In this document: one piece after another, positions 9,354 through 18,898 of the stretch
Layout: every line of letters begins with the position of its first letter
How positions within the stretch are numbered: position 1 is the stretch's first letter
DNA from: Reichenbachiella carrageenanivorans
Lineage (GTDB): Bacteria > Bacteroidota > Bacteroidia > Cytophagales > Cyclobacteriaceae
Assembly: GCF_025639805.1 (NCBI RefSeq)
Contig: NZ_CP106735.1
Coordinates: 2,885,501 to 2,949,500, forward strand
Direction: 5' to 3'
Length of the DNA stretch: 64,000 nt
Translations under genes and position numbers: made by a program
The notes under the pieces: generated by a model
Database searches by the model: none
Told to the model about the DNA's origin: nothing
Seen by the model: the letters and a program-made list of their open reading frames with translations, nothing else

Positions 9354-9458
9354 GCATAAAAATATATACGGATCAATTGCTATTCAACCAAAAACGAAAT
9401 TATTCCGTCTTATCTTTGAGGTCAACGTTATACCCCGACACAAAACGAATATTTAGTA

Positions 9459-10469
9459 ATGACAAATTTGCCCATCAATACATTGGTAGACCCGTGGAAT
9501 CGCACGATCGATTATCTGCGAATAGCAGTGACCGACCGGTGCAATTTGCGTTGTTTTTACTGTATGCCTGCGGAGGGCATCAATTATTTGCCAAAGAAAG
9601 AATTGCTTACCTATGAAGAGATCATTCGTCTGGCGGAGATCTTCGCTTCTTTAGGGATCAAAAAAATTAGGCTAACAGGCGGGGAGCCGTTTCTCAGAAA
9701 GGATTTTATTTCCTTATTGACTAATCTTAAAAAAATCCCAGGTATCGAGGCCGTTCACATCACTACCAATGGTGTACTCACTCACCAGTATCTGGATCAG
9801 ATGCAAGAGATAGGAATTGATGGGGTCAATTTGAGTTTAGATAGTTTAGATAAAGAAAATTTTTATAAGATCACTCGTCGAGACGAATTTGATACAGTGA
9901 TGAAAACTTTAGGCGGATTGCTTGACCGAGGCATAGATACCAAAATCAATATGGTAGTGATGCATGGAAAAAATACGCAAGAAGTGGTAGCTATGGCTGG
10001 ATTGGCTCGTCACCGAAAAGTCAGTGTACGGTTTATAGAAGAAATGCCTTTTAATGGTTCGGCACAGTCGGCTACACAAAACAACTGGAGCCATGTCAGA
10101 ATTTTGGACGAGTTGAAGCAAGCTTTTCCTATGCTGACTAAATTAGATAGCCACCCCAGCAATCCAGCCACGTTGTATCAGGAACCAAGTCATTTAGGAA
10201 ATATAGGTATTATCCCTGCTTTTTCGCGCACGTTTTGTGACGCGTGCAATCGTATTAGGCTTACTGCTACAGGTACGATCAAAAACTGTTTATACGACGA
10301 AGGGGTATTGGATGTCAAAGCGTTACTAAGAAGTGATCAGACAGATGACGACATCCAGCAAATACTAATAGCCACAGTTCAGAAGAGAGAAAAAGACGGG
10401 TTTGCCGCAGAAAAGAATCGGACAGTAGACCAAAACATTTCAGAATCCATGTCTTCCATAGGAGGGTAA
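9459..10469 (+). CDS. moaA: GTP 3',8-cyclase MoaA
   Basis: Radical-SAM enzyme for the first step of molybdenum cofactor synthesis, converting GTP to 3',8-cyclo-GTP. The N-terminal cluster motif CNLRCFYCMP (about residues 24-33) binds the SAM cluster. The second cluster motif is CDACNRIRLTATGTIKNC (about 256-273). The C-terminus ends in SSIGG, the double glycine needed for activity in this family. 336 aa, normal length. A TAnnTTTG element lies at 9411-9418. It ends one base before the convergent gene at 10,470. Its partner MoaC is encoded at 21,646. Confidence 0.96.
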   Translation: MTNLPINTLVDPWNRTIDYLRIAVTDRCNLRCFYCMPAEGINYLPKKELLTYEEIIRLAEIFASLGIKKIRLTGGEPFLRKDFISLLTNLKKIPGIEAVHITTNGVLTHQYLDQMQEIGIDGVNLSLDSLDKENFYKITRRDEFDTVMKTLGGLLDRGIDTKINMVVMHGKNTQEVVAMAGLARHRKVSVRFIEEMPFNGSAQSATQNNWSHVRILDELKQAFPMLTKLDSHPSNPATLYQEPSHLGNIGIIPAFSRTFCDACNRIRLTATGTIKNCLYDEGVLDVKALLRSDQTDDDIQQILIATVQKREKDGFAAEKNRTVDQNISESMSSIGG

Positions 10470-11222
10470 TTAGCTTACCTTCATGATTTTCATCATGCCA
10501 TGCTCAGGCATAAAACTAAATTTAGAATCCTTGTATGCGTAAAATTTGATCCCCATCACGAGTATCGTAGAAGTATCAGTTGATATGTTGGTCGCTGTAG
10601 GGACAGACAATTGAGCCGTGAGAGGCTGTGTTGGAATACGGAGCACTGGTAGCATCGTGGTTTCGTAGATGCCTACTTTGCCATGCTGATCTTTGTTTAT
10701 GATTGTGACTTGCTCACCATTTCTTTCAAAGGAAGAAACGGATACTAGACGAGCACATATTTTAAAGTTGGTGGCATCTACAGGGATGTTCAATTCCTTT
10801 TCAGGAATGAATGCTGGCAAGTGCATAATCATATGTCCTTTGTGGGACCCTTCTCTCAAACAAAACTTTGAAGTGACACCAGCTTCAAAGGTATTGCTTG
10901 TATTGAACTCAAATCCTTCAAGTGCTTCGTTCGTGTTTTTGATCGAAAGGTGCTTTTCTGCTTCACCAAAGCCTTTGTTGATCAATGAAGCCAAACGCTT
11001 GGAAGTGTAGGCTTCTGTCATTTCTTTCATTTCCTCGTCTAGTGCATTGAAAACTGCCTTGCTGATTAGTGTGGCGATACCATAGTTGTTTTTTTGAATG
11101 GATTCTTTGACTTCTGGTATGGGGGTAGTTTTTGTGTAGCGAGTCTCTTGTGGCTGGACTAGTGTACCTAGCCCTTCGCTGGAAAGTTGAAAGGTGCTAC
11201 GCAATTCGAGGTTGTGTGACAT
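10470..11222 (-). CDS. Conserved hypothetical protein, 250 aa
   Basis: I do not recognise a family. From the ATG at 11,222 (MSHNLELRSTFQLSS) it is a soluble, mixed alpha/beta protein with no signal peptide or membrane helix. A helical middle (about 35-90, with FNALDEEMKEMTEAYTSKR) is followed by a beta-rich C-terminal half containing LPAFIPEKELNIPVDATNF and ending near MPEHGMMKIMKVS. An ATG 14 codons upstream is less likely because the intervening residues look like leader. It is flanked by moaA, but opposite orientation gives no functional hint. Confidence 0.6.
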   Translation of the reverse strand: MSHNLELRSTFQLSSEGLGTLVQPQETRYTKTTPIPEVKESIQKNNYGIATLISKAVFNALDEEMKEMTEAYTSKRLASLINKGFGEAEKHLSIKNTNEALEGFEFNTSNTFEAGVTSKFCLREGSHKGHMIMHLPAFIPEKELNIPVDATNFKICARLVSVSSFERNGEQVTIINKDQHGKVGIYETTMLPVLRIPTQPLTAQLSVPTATNISTDTSTILVMGIKFYAYKDSKFSFMPEHGMMKIMKVS

Positions 11223-11530
11223 AGTGGATTCTGGTTGATGTTGACTGCACTTCAGGTTGTGCAAGTATTTAGTTTTTTTCTCTACGACTAAGTTGTATAA
11301 ATTAATTTAATAATACAAGTAGAAAGACCTTAATATCAGTGTGTTATGGGTTTTGTATTTCGATTTAGGGGGAACGCTGATTGAACCGTAGGTAAAGAGG
11401 AAATAGATTAGGGTATTTACCTATAGCCTAGTTGTGGGGTATCGCATGCAAAGAACTGCGCTTTGATAGGTACTGTTGCTGATTGGTTTTTCTTGATGGA
11501 AAAAGGAATTTTTTGACGTTGCAGAATGAG
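11223..11530. other. Intergenic stretch of about 300 bp, no gene seen
   Basis: AT-rich spacer between two minus-strand genes. The only structure I see is an inverted repeat with perfect 8-bp arms, TAGGTAAA at 11,389-11,396 and TTTACCTA at 11,416-11,423. It could be a weak operator for the downstream gene or chance. No RNA gene or ORF stands out. Confidence 0.4.
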
Positions 11531-12253
11531 CTAGATCAAACGGTTGTAAATACCAATAAAATTGGATGAGCAGGTTTGTGTGAACTTTTGATATTCATCC
11601 GAATAAACAAAAGCATGTATTGCATGTTCGTCGAACCCGCTAAATACAAAAACATGGCTGAGTATAAAATCCATGGTTTTTAGTTGGCCTCTTCCTTTCT
11701 GAAAACCCAAAAGGGCTGACCGATGACCAATGAAATGAGGAAAGATTTCAAACGAAGCGGCCAGTGCTAGGAGTGATTGAAGGTCTAGCTCTTGTCGGCT
11801 TTCGCATACATGCACCAGGTATTTTAACCGACCAGTGTAGCGCAGAGAATGGGGGACGATGTCTTCTTCATTTTCTTTTTGCATAAAACCAAATTGGAAA
11901 TATTTGATTGATGCATTTCTTAGTTTACTTTTCAATTGGAAAAAAGGAGAGGCCAGTAGGTCTAAAAAGCCTTGAGCATTTCTGTGCTGTACGATGAGCA
12001 ACATGTCTCGTCGTAACCTGTCATTTTTTAGTAGCGTGCTGGTGAGTTTACCTTTAAATACTGGAGAAGCACCATGCTGCCTGAGTTGGCCAAAGGCCAA
12101 TTGATTGTATCGTTCGTAGAGCCATGGTTTTCTCAGGTCAAACCAGTTGATAGCCCACATGGGATTGGATAGGTCGGTAGTTGGGTTGGCGCTGATAATT
12201 GAGGCACTAACTTGAGCAGTATATTTGACCGTGATGATTTTGTCTGGTGTCAT
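11531..12253 (-). CDS. Hypothetical protein translationally coupled to a sirtuin
   Basis: 240 aa, soluble, family not recognised. The middle segment with FLDLLASPFFQLKSKLRNASIKYFQFGF recalls ferredoxin-like dimeric alpha-beta barrel proteins (DUF1330 or EthD type), but this is only a shape impression. Its ATG overlaps the stop of the upstream sirtuin gene by 4 bp (12,250-12,253), so the two are very likely cotranscribed and coupled. Confidence 0.6.
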   Translation of the reverse strand: MTPDKIITVKYTAQVSASIISANPTTDLSNPMWAINWFDLRKPWLYERYNQLAFGQLRQHGASPVFKGKLTSTLLKNDRLRRDMLLIVQHRNAQGFLDLLASPFFQLKSKLRNASIKYFQFGFMQKENEEDIVPHSLRYTGRLKYLVHVCESRQELDLQSLLALAASFEIFPHFIGHRSALLGFQKGRGQLKTMDFILSHVFVFSGFDEHAIHAFVYSDEYQKFTQTCSSNFIGIYNRLI

Positions 12254-12942
12254 AAGTACTTTTCTCTTAGAATTTGCGCCACTTTAGGTACGCCAGTACT
12301 CCCTTTTTCTTCAAACAGATGTAGACAAGGGTCTGATGCTAAATCAGGCATGCTAGGGTCTATAATATATTTGGGTGTGTCAGGCCTTGTTTGATGGATT
12401 AAGCCTGCTGCAGGGTACACTACGAGTGAAGTGCCCACCACCATGAAAATATCAGCTGATAAGGCTTCTTCTATAGCTACATCCATCATGGGTACCAGCT
12501 CTCCAAACCAGACAATGTAGGGGCGAAGCTGGCTTTCTTTTTCGCACTTGTCGCCTAAGTTTAGTTCCCATCCACTCATATCATAGACGAGCGATGGATC
12601 TATTGTGCTTTGTGATTTGAACAATTCTCCATGGAGATGAATGACGTTAGAAGATCCCGCTTTTTCATGGAGATTATCCACGTTTTGAGTCACTATTGTT
12701 ACTTCAAAATCTTCTTCTAGCTCTGCCAATGTGAAGTGTCCTTGGTTGGGTTGAGCAGTGAGGGCTTGCTTTCTTCTTTGATTATAAAATTCAAGTACTA
12801 GTTCACGGTTGGAGGCCCAGCCTTCTGGAGAAGCGACTTCCATCACATCGTGACCTTCCCAAAGTCCGTCAGCATCTCTGAAAGTGCGAATGCCTGATTC
12901 CGCACTGATCCCTGCGCCAGTGAGTACAACTATCTTTTTCAC
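12250..12942 (-). CDS. cobB: Sir2-family NAD-dependent protein deacylase (class III, CobB-like)
   Basis: Cytoplasmic NAD+-dependent lysine deacylase, 230 aa. The NAD site GAGISAESGIRTFRD is at residues 8-22. The catalytic region TQNVDNLHEKAG is followed by HLHGEL with the catalytic His. VVGTSLVVYPAAG is the distal NAD motif. FYNQRR preserves the Tyr-x-x-Arg pair that marks class III (SIRT5-like) enzymes preferring succinyl or malonyl lysine. The usual four zinc cysteines are absent: only one Cys is seen between HLHGEL and the conserved RPYIVWFGE, as I recall for several Bacteroidota members. Confidence 0.92.
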   Translation of the reverse strand: MKKIVVLTGAGISAESGIRTFRDADGLWEGHDVMEVASPEGWASNRELVLEFYNQRRKQALTAQPNQGHFTLAELEEDFEVTIVTQNVDNLHEKAGSSNVIHLHGELFKSQSTIDPSLVYDMSGWELNLGDKCEKESQLRPYIVWFGELVPMMDVAIEEALSADIFMVVGTSLVVYPAAGLIHQTRPDTPKYIIDPSMPDLASDPCLHLFEEKGSTGVPKVAQILREKYL

Positions 12943-12961
12943 TTTTTTCTGTTAAATATAC

Positions 12962-14386
12962 CTAAATCAATGGTTTTAGACATTTTTGAATCACTTGCCA
13001 AGTACTTTCCACATGATGCTTCTGTACATAAGTTTGCCCAATGACCATGCGTAGGGTGTATTGCCCCTTCACTTTAGTATGCGTTAGGTAAGCATCTCCC
13101 GTAGCGTTGATCGCCGTTATCAGGTCGGCATTTAGTCGATCGAGTTGATCTGCAGAATAGTTCGCTATTATAGCTCTGAAGCAGACCACATTCAGTGTGT
13201 GATCTATGACCAGTTCAAAGTGTTCGTGCGCATCTATTTGCGTTACAAGCCAGTTTGCATAGCTAATATGCTCCCTCAGTCGGGACTGAATGCCTTCTAC
13301 CCCAAAGTCTCTGATCACAAACCATAATTTCAAGGCTCGGAACCTGCGACCCAGCGGGACGCCCCAATCCCTGAAATCTTTGACCTTGCCTCGAGTGTTG
13401 GTTTTTAGATATTCAGGGAGGATTTCAAAAGTTTTGATGAGCGCGTCTACATTTTTCACAAAATAGATGGTGCAGTCGAAGTTGGTGAACATCCATTTGT
13501 GAGGATTGAAGACTAAGCTATCAGCTTTTTCAATACCCTTGATGAGTGTGTGGTATTCGGGAAGTAGCAGTGCGGTACCTGCATAAGCGGCATCTATATG
13601 CAGCCAAATTTTATGCTTAGCGCAAATGTCTCCAATGGCATCGATAGGGTCTATGGCGAGCGTGCCAGTAGTGCCTATTGCAGCAACTACTCCACATGGG
13701 GTGTAGCCGTTTTTAATGTCTTTATTGATGGCTTCTTCGAGTGCTTCGGGTATTATCGCCAATTGATCGTCTACAGCTACTTTCACTAAATTCTCAGTAC
13801 CCACACCCAGTATTTTCACTGCTTTATCGATCGAAGAGTGAGTTTCCGACGAACAGTAGAACCTGAGCTTTTGTTTGTCAAACCCTTTGTGATTGATCGC
13901 CCAGTTGGTTTTTCGCTCTCGTGCCGACAAAAGTGCCGCAAGGGTAGCCGTAGAGGCAGTGTCTTGGATGCAGCCCGTCCATTGGTCTGGGATGTGCATA
14001 AGTGGCTTCAGCCAATTGATAATCAACTCCTCGAGTTCAGCTGCCGCAGGAGATGTTTCCCAAATCATACATTGCGCACCCAATGTGGAGGTTAGCATTT
14101 CTCCTAGTACGGATGGGTAGCTTGAGTTGCTAGGAAAATAGGCATGAAAATTAGGGCTTTGCCAGTGCGTAATGCCTGGAAGAATGATGTTTTCGAAGTC
14201 TTTAAAAACCTCTCCAAACGGTTCTCCTTTGGTAGGGGGTGTGGCAGGGAGCTGGCTTAATATTTCTCCGGGTTTGGACTGAGATTTTACAGGGTAATCT
14301 TCTATGTTTTCATAGAAGTCTGCCATCCAGTCTACTAGTTTGTGAGCTTCTTCTCTGAAAGATTTTTTATCCAACATATTCATCAT
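12962..14386 (-). CDS. Group II PLP-dependent decarboxylase (aromatic amino-acid decarboxylase-like)
   Basis: About 474 aa pyridoxal-phosphate enzyme of the DOPA/tryptophan/glutamate decarboxylase group. The PLP lysine is in FNPHKWMFTNFDC, and HIDAAYAGTALLLPEY holds the Asp that contacts the pyridine ring. The N-terminus KLVDWMADFYENIEDYPV is typical of aromatic-L-amino-acid decarboxylases, and LPGITHWQSPNFHAYFP is strongly conserved in them. Alternative starts at 14,383 and 14,377 are equally possible; the ORF extends further upstream but those residues look non-coding. The exact substrate (Trp, Tyr, Phe or DOPA) cannot be read. Confidence 0.9.
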   Translation of the reverse strand: MMNMLDKKSFREEAHKLVDWMADFYENIEDYPVKSQSKPGEILSQLPATPPTKGEPFGEVFKDFENIILPGITHWQSPNFHAYFPSNSSYPSVLGEMLTSTLGAQCMIWETSPAAAELEELIINWLKPLMHIPDQWTGCIQDTASTATLAALLSARERKTNWAINHKGFDKQKLRFYCSSETHSSIDKAVKILGVGTENLVKVAVDDQLAIIPEALEEAINKDIKNGYTPCGVVAAIGTTGTLAIDPIDAIGDICAKHKIWLHIDAAYAGTALLLPEYHTLIKGIEKADSLVFNPHKWMFTNFDCTIYFVKNVDALIKTFEILPEYLKTNTRGKVKDFRDWGVPLGRRFRALKLWFVIRDFGVEGIQSRLREHISYANWLVTQIDAHEHFELVIDHTLNVVCFRAIIANYSADQLDRLNADLITAINATGDAYLTHTKVKGQYTLRMVIGQTYVQKHHVESTWQVIQKCLKPLI

Positions 14387-14603
14387 TTTTAGAAAGACAA
14401 AACTAAACGTAGCCACGCGGCAATCCATCCAAAAAATTATTAAGTTTCATAATGTTTGAAAATGAGGGGGCGGCCTTGGGTTATAAGAAGCTATAAGGAG
14501 AAGCCACTTTTAGAAAGATTTCAAAGGGTTAAAATCTGGTTAAGGGTTGTCAGACGCCATCAGATTTGCCTAAATTGGAGGTCTAAACAATCTCATTAAT
14601 CTG

Positions 14604-16241
14604 ATGAAAAAATCAACAATTGTATTTGCAATGGTGCTGACCATTTTGGGCTGTACACCAAAGGAAAATTTTCAAGAAGCCTATGACAGTATTTCTGAAG
14701 AAGGCTTAAAGACTCGAATCAAAGCGTTGGCTTCTGATGAATTTTTGGGTAGAATGCCCTTCACTGAAGGGGAAACCAAAACCATCAACTATCTCAAGGG
14801 CGAATTTCAAAAGCTGGGCTTGAAGCCAGGTAATGACGATAGTTACTTTCAAGAAGTACCTCTTGTAGAACTCACAGCTACTGTTGACCCTCAAATGAAA
14901 ATTGCAGGAGGTGATGCCGATATTGCGCTCAACTACTGGGATGATTTTGTGGCTCTTACTCGACGAGTAACGGATAGTGTAAGATTGGAAGATTCAGAAT
15001 TGGTTTTTGCAGGCTATGGCACCATCGCCCCTGAGTATGGTTGGAACGACTATAAAGAGCTCGATGTGAAAGGCAAGACCGTGGTGGTACTGATCAATGA
15101 CCCTGGGTTTGGTACAGAAGACAAATCCTTTTTCAAAGGCAATGAAATGACCTATTATGGTAGATGGACTTACAAATATGAGGAAGCCGCCAGACAAGGT
15201 GCTGCGGGGATTATTATCATACACGAGACAGCGCATGCCAGTTATCCATTTGAAGTAGTGCAGGGTGGCTGGTCAGGAGCCAATCTCTACCTTGAAAACC
15301 CAGACAATAATGAATCTCGGTGTGTAATAGAAGGCTGGATTTCTGAGAATAGTGCAAACAGAATTTTCGCCAATATGGGTATGAAAGATTATAATTTCTA
15401 CGAAGAAGCCCGACAACGAACATTCAAATCATTTGCCTTGAATCAACGGTTGTCTGTAGGGTTGAAAAATAAGATCAAGCGATCGAAGTCCAACAATGTG
15501 ATTGCGAAATACGAAGGCTCAGAGCAGCCAAACGAAACCATTATTTATAGTGCGCACTGGGATCATTTTGGGGTGGGTAAGCCAGTCAATGGGGACTCTA
15601 TTTACAATGGTGCCGTAGATAATGGCACTGGAGTAGCGGCAATTGTTCAAGTGGCTGAGGCGTTTGCCAAACTGAATGTGCCAACCAAGCGATCCGTCGT
15701 GTTTATGGCCGTGACGGCTGAAGAGCAAGGGCTGCTCGGCTCTGCACACTATGCAGTCAACCCTATCTACGACCCTGCCAAAACTGTAGCCAACCTCAAT
15801 GTAGATGCTATCCGACCAATCGGCCGAGTCAATGATTTTTCTATTGTGGGCTATGGCCAATCCGAACTTGACGATTATGCTCAGCGAGCAGTGGAGAAAC
15901 AAGGCAGATACATTACCCCAGATCCACACCCAGAGTCGGGTGGTTTTTTTAGGTCGGATCATTTCAATTTTGCGAGTATAGGTATTCCTGCATTATATGG
16001 CAAAGGAGCCACAGATAGCGAAGCCAATGGCAAGCAGTGGGGAGAAGAGCAATACAAAAAATATACGAGTGAAAATTATCACAAACCATCCGATGAATAC
16101 AGCGAAGACTTCAACGCAGAAGGGGTGAAACTCGATGCTCAAGTACTTTTTGATATTGGGTATACATTGGCTAATGAATCTGTTTTCCCAAAATGGAAAG
16201 AAGGTTCGGAATTTAAAGTGATTAGAGAAGGCAATAACTAG
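14604..16241 (+). CDS. M28-family metallopeptidase, lipoprotein
   Basis: Secreted or periplasmic zinc aminopeptidase. The lipoprotein signal ends in the lipobox ILGC at residues 14-17. A PA-type insert (about 100-270, with GKTVVVLINDPGF) precedes the di-zinc catalytic domain. Zinc and catalytic residues are visible: SAHWDHFG (~315), VDNGTG (~338), TAEEQG (~371), NVDAI (~399) and RSDHFNF (~450). 545 aa, usual for PA-M28 peptidases of Bacteroidota. The following M3 peptidase gene, 64 bp downstream on the same strand, suggests a peptide-degradation pair. Confidence 0.92.
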   Translation: MKKSTIVFAMVLTILGCTPKENFQEAYDSISEEGLKTRIKALASDEFLGRMPFTEGETKTINYLKGEFQKLGLKPGNDDSYFQEVPLVELTATVDPQMKIAGGDADIALNYWDDFVALTRRVTDSVRLEDSELVFAGYGTIAPEYGWNDYKELDVKGKTVVVLINDPGFGTEDKSFFKGNEMTYYGRWTYKYEEAARQGAAGIIIIHETAHASYPFEVVQGGWSGANLYLENPDNNESRCVIEGWISENSANRIFANMGMKDYNFYEEARQRTFKSFALNQRLSVGLKNKIKRSKSNNVIAKYEGSEQPNETIIYSAHWDHFGVGKPVNGDSIYNGAVDNGTGVAAIVQVAEAFAKLNVPTKRSVVFMAVTAEEQGLLGSAHYAVNPIYDPAKTVANLNVDAIRPIGRVNDFSIVGYGQSELDDYAQRAVEKQGRYITPDPHPESGGFFRSDHFNFASIGIPALYGKGATDSEANGKQWGEEQYKKYTSENYHKPSDEYSEDFNAEGVKLDAQVLFDIGYTLANESVFPKWKEGSEFKVIREGNN

Positions 16242-16305
16242 AATAATATGAGTTGATTGGGTTATTAAACAATCAACTCTTTTTTTACCCATAAACATTA
16301 TCCCT

Positions 16306-18420
16306 ATGAGAAACGCAATTCCCATTTTGGCGGCGGGCATGTTGGCTATAGCCAGTTGCCAGTCTCCAGATCAAAAAATCGCTATGAATACTGAAAATCC
16401 ATTATTGTCCGAGTGGCGTACGCCATTCGGAGTGCCACCGTTTGATCTAATCAAAAATGAACATTACTTACCCGCTTTTGAGCAGGGCATGACAGCACAC
16501 AAGGCGGAGATAGATGCGATCGTCAATAACGAAGAGGCGCCAACTTTTGCCAATACGATGGAAGCAATCGAGAGAGCAGGTGCTTTGCTCAACAATACTT
16601 CGAGGGTGTTTTATGCCGTAGCAGGTGCGCATACCAATGATGTGTTGGACTCGGTTCGTACAGTGGTTTCTCCCTTACTTTCGCAGCATTATGACTATAT
16701 CAACCTCAATAAGGGGCTGTTCGAAAGAGTGAAAGCTATTTATAATCAGCTCGATGAGTTGGGGCTCCATGCGGAGCAAGAGCGACTGGTCAGCGAATCA
16801 TACAAAGATTTTATCCGTTCAGGAGTAGCGCTCGAAGGTGAAGAAAAAATTCGACTGCAGACAATCAATAGCCGGCTCTCTGAACTTACGACTAAGTTTG
16901 GACAAAATGTGTTGGTTGAAACTAACAACTTTGAAGTGCATACTTCTAACCCTAAAGATCTAGGCACTTTGACAAGCAGTTTGGTGTCATTGGCGGCAGC
17001 CGAGGCGACAAAAAGAGGGCACGATGAAGGCTGGTCTTTCACACTACAGCGCCCAAGTATCAATCCGTTTTTGCAGTATTCGCCTAATCGGGGATTGAGA
17101 GAAAAACTTTTTCAAGGTTACGCTATGCGCGCCGATAATGACAACGCCAATGACAATAAAGCGATCATCGAAGAAATTGTACGCTTGAGGGTAGAACGAG
17201 CTAATTTGTTGGGGTATCAAACGCATGCAGCGGTACGTTTGTCATCAAGTATGGCACAGACACCAGAGGCAGTGTTGGGCTTTATGGATCAGGTGTGGCC
17301 AGCGGCTTTGAATTTAGCGAAAGCGGAAAGAGAAGCGCTCACTAAAGAGATGAAAAAAGACGGAGTAGACGATGTGTTGCGAGGATCGGACTGGCGGTAT
17401 TATGTAGAGAAAGTACGGAAGGCCAAGTACAATTTTGATGAAGATGTGATGCGCCCGTACTTTGAGTTTACGGCGGTTAGAGATGGTGCGTTTGCTTTGG
17501 CAAATAAGCTTTTTGGAGTTCAGATCAAGGAGCTAGCAGACATGCCCAAATGGCACGAAGATCAGCAAGTATTTGAGGTGCTCGAAGCGGATGGTACCCA
17601 CATAGGTGTGTTGTATATGGATTTTTTTGCCAGAGACAGTAAGCGAGGCGGGGCGTGGATGAATTCGATGAGATCGCAGTCCAAAATGGATGGGGTAGTT
17701 ACGCCTGTGGTTACAAATAATTTCAATTTTCCTGCACCAGCGGCAGGAGGGCCGTCTTTGCTGTCATTTACAGAATCACAAACTTTATTTCATGAGTTTG
17801 GTCATGCCTTGCATGGTTTGTTTTCTAACGTGACCTATCCTTCACAATCGGGTACGAATGTGCCTCGTGATTTTGTGGAGTTTCCGTCGCAAGTGATGGA
17901 AAACTGGATGAGCGAACCAGAGGTGTTGAAGTTGTATGCCAAGCATTATCAAACGGGAGAAGTGATCCCTGATGAACTGGTGCAAAAAATGAACGAGGCC
18001 AATGCATTCAACGAAGGTTTTAGGACGGTGGAATACATGTCTGCAGCTTATTTGGACATGGCGTGGCACTCACTCACTCAAGCAGACCATGTGGAAGCCA
18101 GAGCCTTCGAGAAGCAAGCCATGGATCAAATGGGTTTGATTGACCAGATCTTACCTAGGTATAGAAGTGGGTATTTTAATCACATATTTTCGGGAGGCTA
18201 TTCGGCGGGTTATTACAGTTATTTGTGGTCGGAGTTGTTGGATGCCGATTGTTTTCAGGCATTCAAAGAAACTGGCGATTTGTTTGATCAGGAGACTGCT
18301 CGCAAATATAGAATTTTACTTAGCAAAGGAGGCTCGCAGGAGGGTATGGATTTGTATCGTGAGTTTAGAGGAAAGACGCCAGAGATTGGGCCTTTGTTAG
18401 AAAAGAAAGGATTGAAGTAA
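16306..18420 (+). CDS. dcp: M3-family metallopeptidase (Dcp/oligopeptidase A-like), lipoprotein
   Basis: 704-aa zinc metallopeptidase. The active site LFHEFGHALHG (HExxH, about residue 494) is followed by the downstream zinc Glu in NFAS-type context PRDFVEFPSQVMENW. A lipoprotein-type leader has the lipobox IASC (Cys at 19), so the enzyme is probably cell-envelope attached. The N-terminal helical part (FDLIKNEHYLPAFEQGM) is diagnostic of peptidyl-dipeptidase Dcp and oligopeptidase A. It probably removes dipeptides from peptides released by other proteases. It follows the M28 gene and is terminated by a strong stem-loop. Confidence 0.92.
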   Translation: MRNAIPILAAGMLAIASCQSPDQKIAMNTENPLLSEWRTPFGVPPFDLIKNEHYLPAFEQGMTAHKAEIDAIVNNEEAPTFANTMEAIERAGALLNNTSRVFYAVAGAHTNDVLDSVRTVVSPLLSQHYDYINLNKGLFERVKAIYNQLDELGLHAEQERLVSESYKDFIRSGVALEGEEKIRLQTINSRLSELTTKFGQNVLVETNNFEVHTSNPKDLGTLTSSLVSLAAAEATKRGHDEGWSFTLQRPSINPFLQYSPNRGLREKLFQGYAMRADNDNANDNKAIIEEIVRLRVERANLLGYQTHAAVRLSSSMAQTPEAVLGFMDQVWPAALNLAKAEREALTKEMKKDGVDDVLRGSDWRYYVEKVRKAKYNFDEDVMRPYFEFTAVRDGAFALANKLFGVQIKELADMPKWHEDQQVFEVLEADGTHIGVLYMDFFARDSKRGGAWMNSMRSQSKMDGVVTPVVTNNFNFPAPAAGGPSLLSFTESQTLFHEFGHALHGLFSNVTYPSQSGTNVPRDFVEFPSQVMENWMSEPEVLKLYAKHYQTGEVIPDELVQKMNEANAFNEGFRTVEYMSAAYLDMAWHSLTQADHVEARAFEKQAMDQMGLIDQILPRYRSGYFNHIFSGGYSAGYYSYLWSELLDADCFQAFKETGDLFDQETARKYRILLSKGGSQEGMDLYREFRGKTPEIGPLLEKKGLK

Positions 18421-18431
18421 TTGTGTAAATG

Positions 18432-18474
18432 TTCATTCCGAAAGGGATTAGTTTAGCTTCCTTTTCGGAATGAA
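18432..18474. terminator. Stem-loop after the M3 peptidase gene
   Basis: Perfect 12-bp arms TTCATTCCGAAA and TTTCGGAATGAA separated by a 19-base loop; two further GG/CC pairs extend the stem into the loop. There is no long T run on either side, so it may act as a bidirectional transcript-end hairpin between the convergent genes rather than a classical rho-independent terminator. Confidence 0.55.
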
Positions 18475-18544
18475 TGAAATGGCACGACTGTGGTGTTTTA
18501 GCTATGTTATATACTTGCAAATTCAAAATAATGACTCTCTATGC

Positions 18545-18895
18545 TTAGGCAGCAGGGTTGGGGAAATTGTCCGATTCGTCTTCTCCTGAGCGCTTATGCA
18601 AGCATTGGAAATCCTTTTCTACTAATATTCTGACATTCGACTGGTCGGCGTTTTCAAACCCTACCAGTTCGGTTTGTATCCAGTCATCTGCCAAAGCTTT
18701 TGGTACACTGACAGTGATATTTTCGCCATCAAAATTCACGGATACTTCGGCATCATTATTAGAGGCTAATCGATACGTGAGTGATCGCTGTCCAAACTGA
18801 ATTGCATCACCTACTTGACCTGTTTCACCAAATTGAGTTACTTCACTTTGGCTGAGTCTTAGTCTGACGAAATTGCCGTTGATTCTGATTTTCAT
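18545..18895 (-). CDS. Small conserved Bacteroidota protein in an operon with fdhD
   Basis: 116-aa soluble protein, beginning MKIRINGNFVRLRLSQSEV and ending EDESDNFPNPAA. I recall similar proteins carrying a DUF7009-type label in Bacteroidota, but I cannot verify this. The start lies 3 bp after the fdhD stop, so it is almost certainly cotranscribed with it. That context suggests a role in molybdenum-cofactor use or formate dehydrogenase maturation; no motif proves it. The conserved VEKDFQCLHKR contains one Cys. Confidence 0.7.
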   Translation of the reverse strand: MKIRINGNFVRLRLSQSEVTQFGETGQVGDAIQFGQRSLTYRLASNNDAEVSVNFDGENITVSVPKALADDWIQTELVGFENADQSNVRILVEKDFQCLHKRSGEDESDNFPNPAA

Positions 18896-18898
18896 ATC

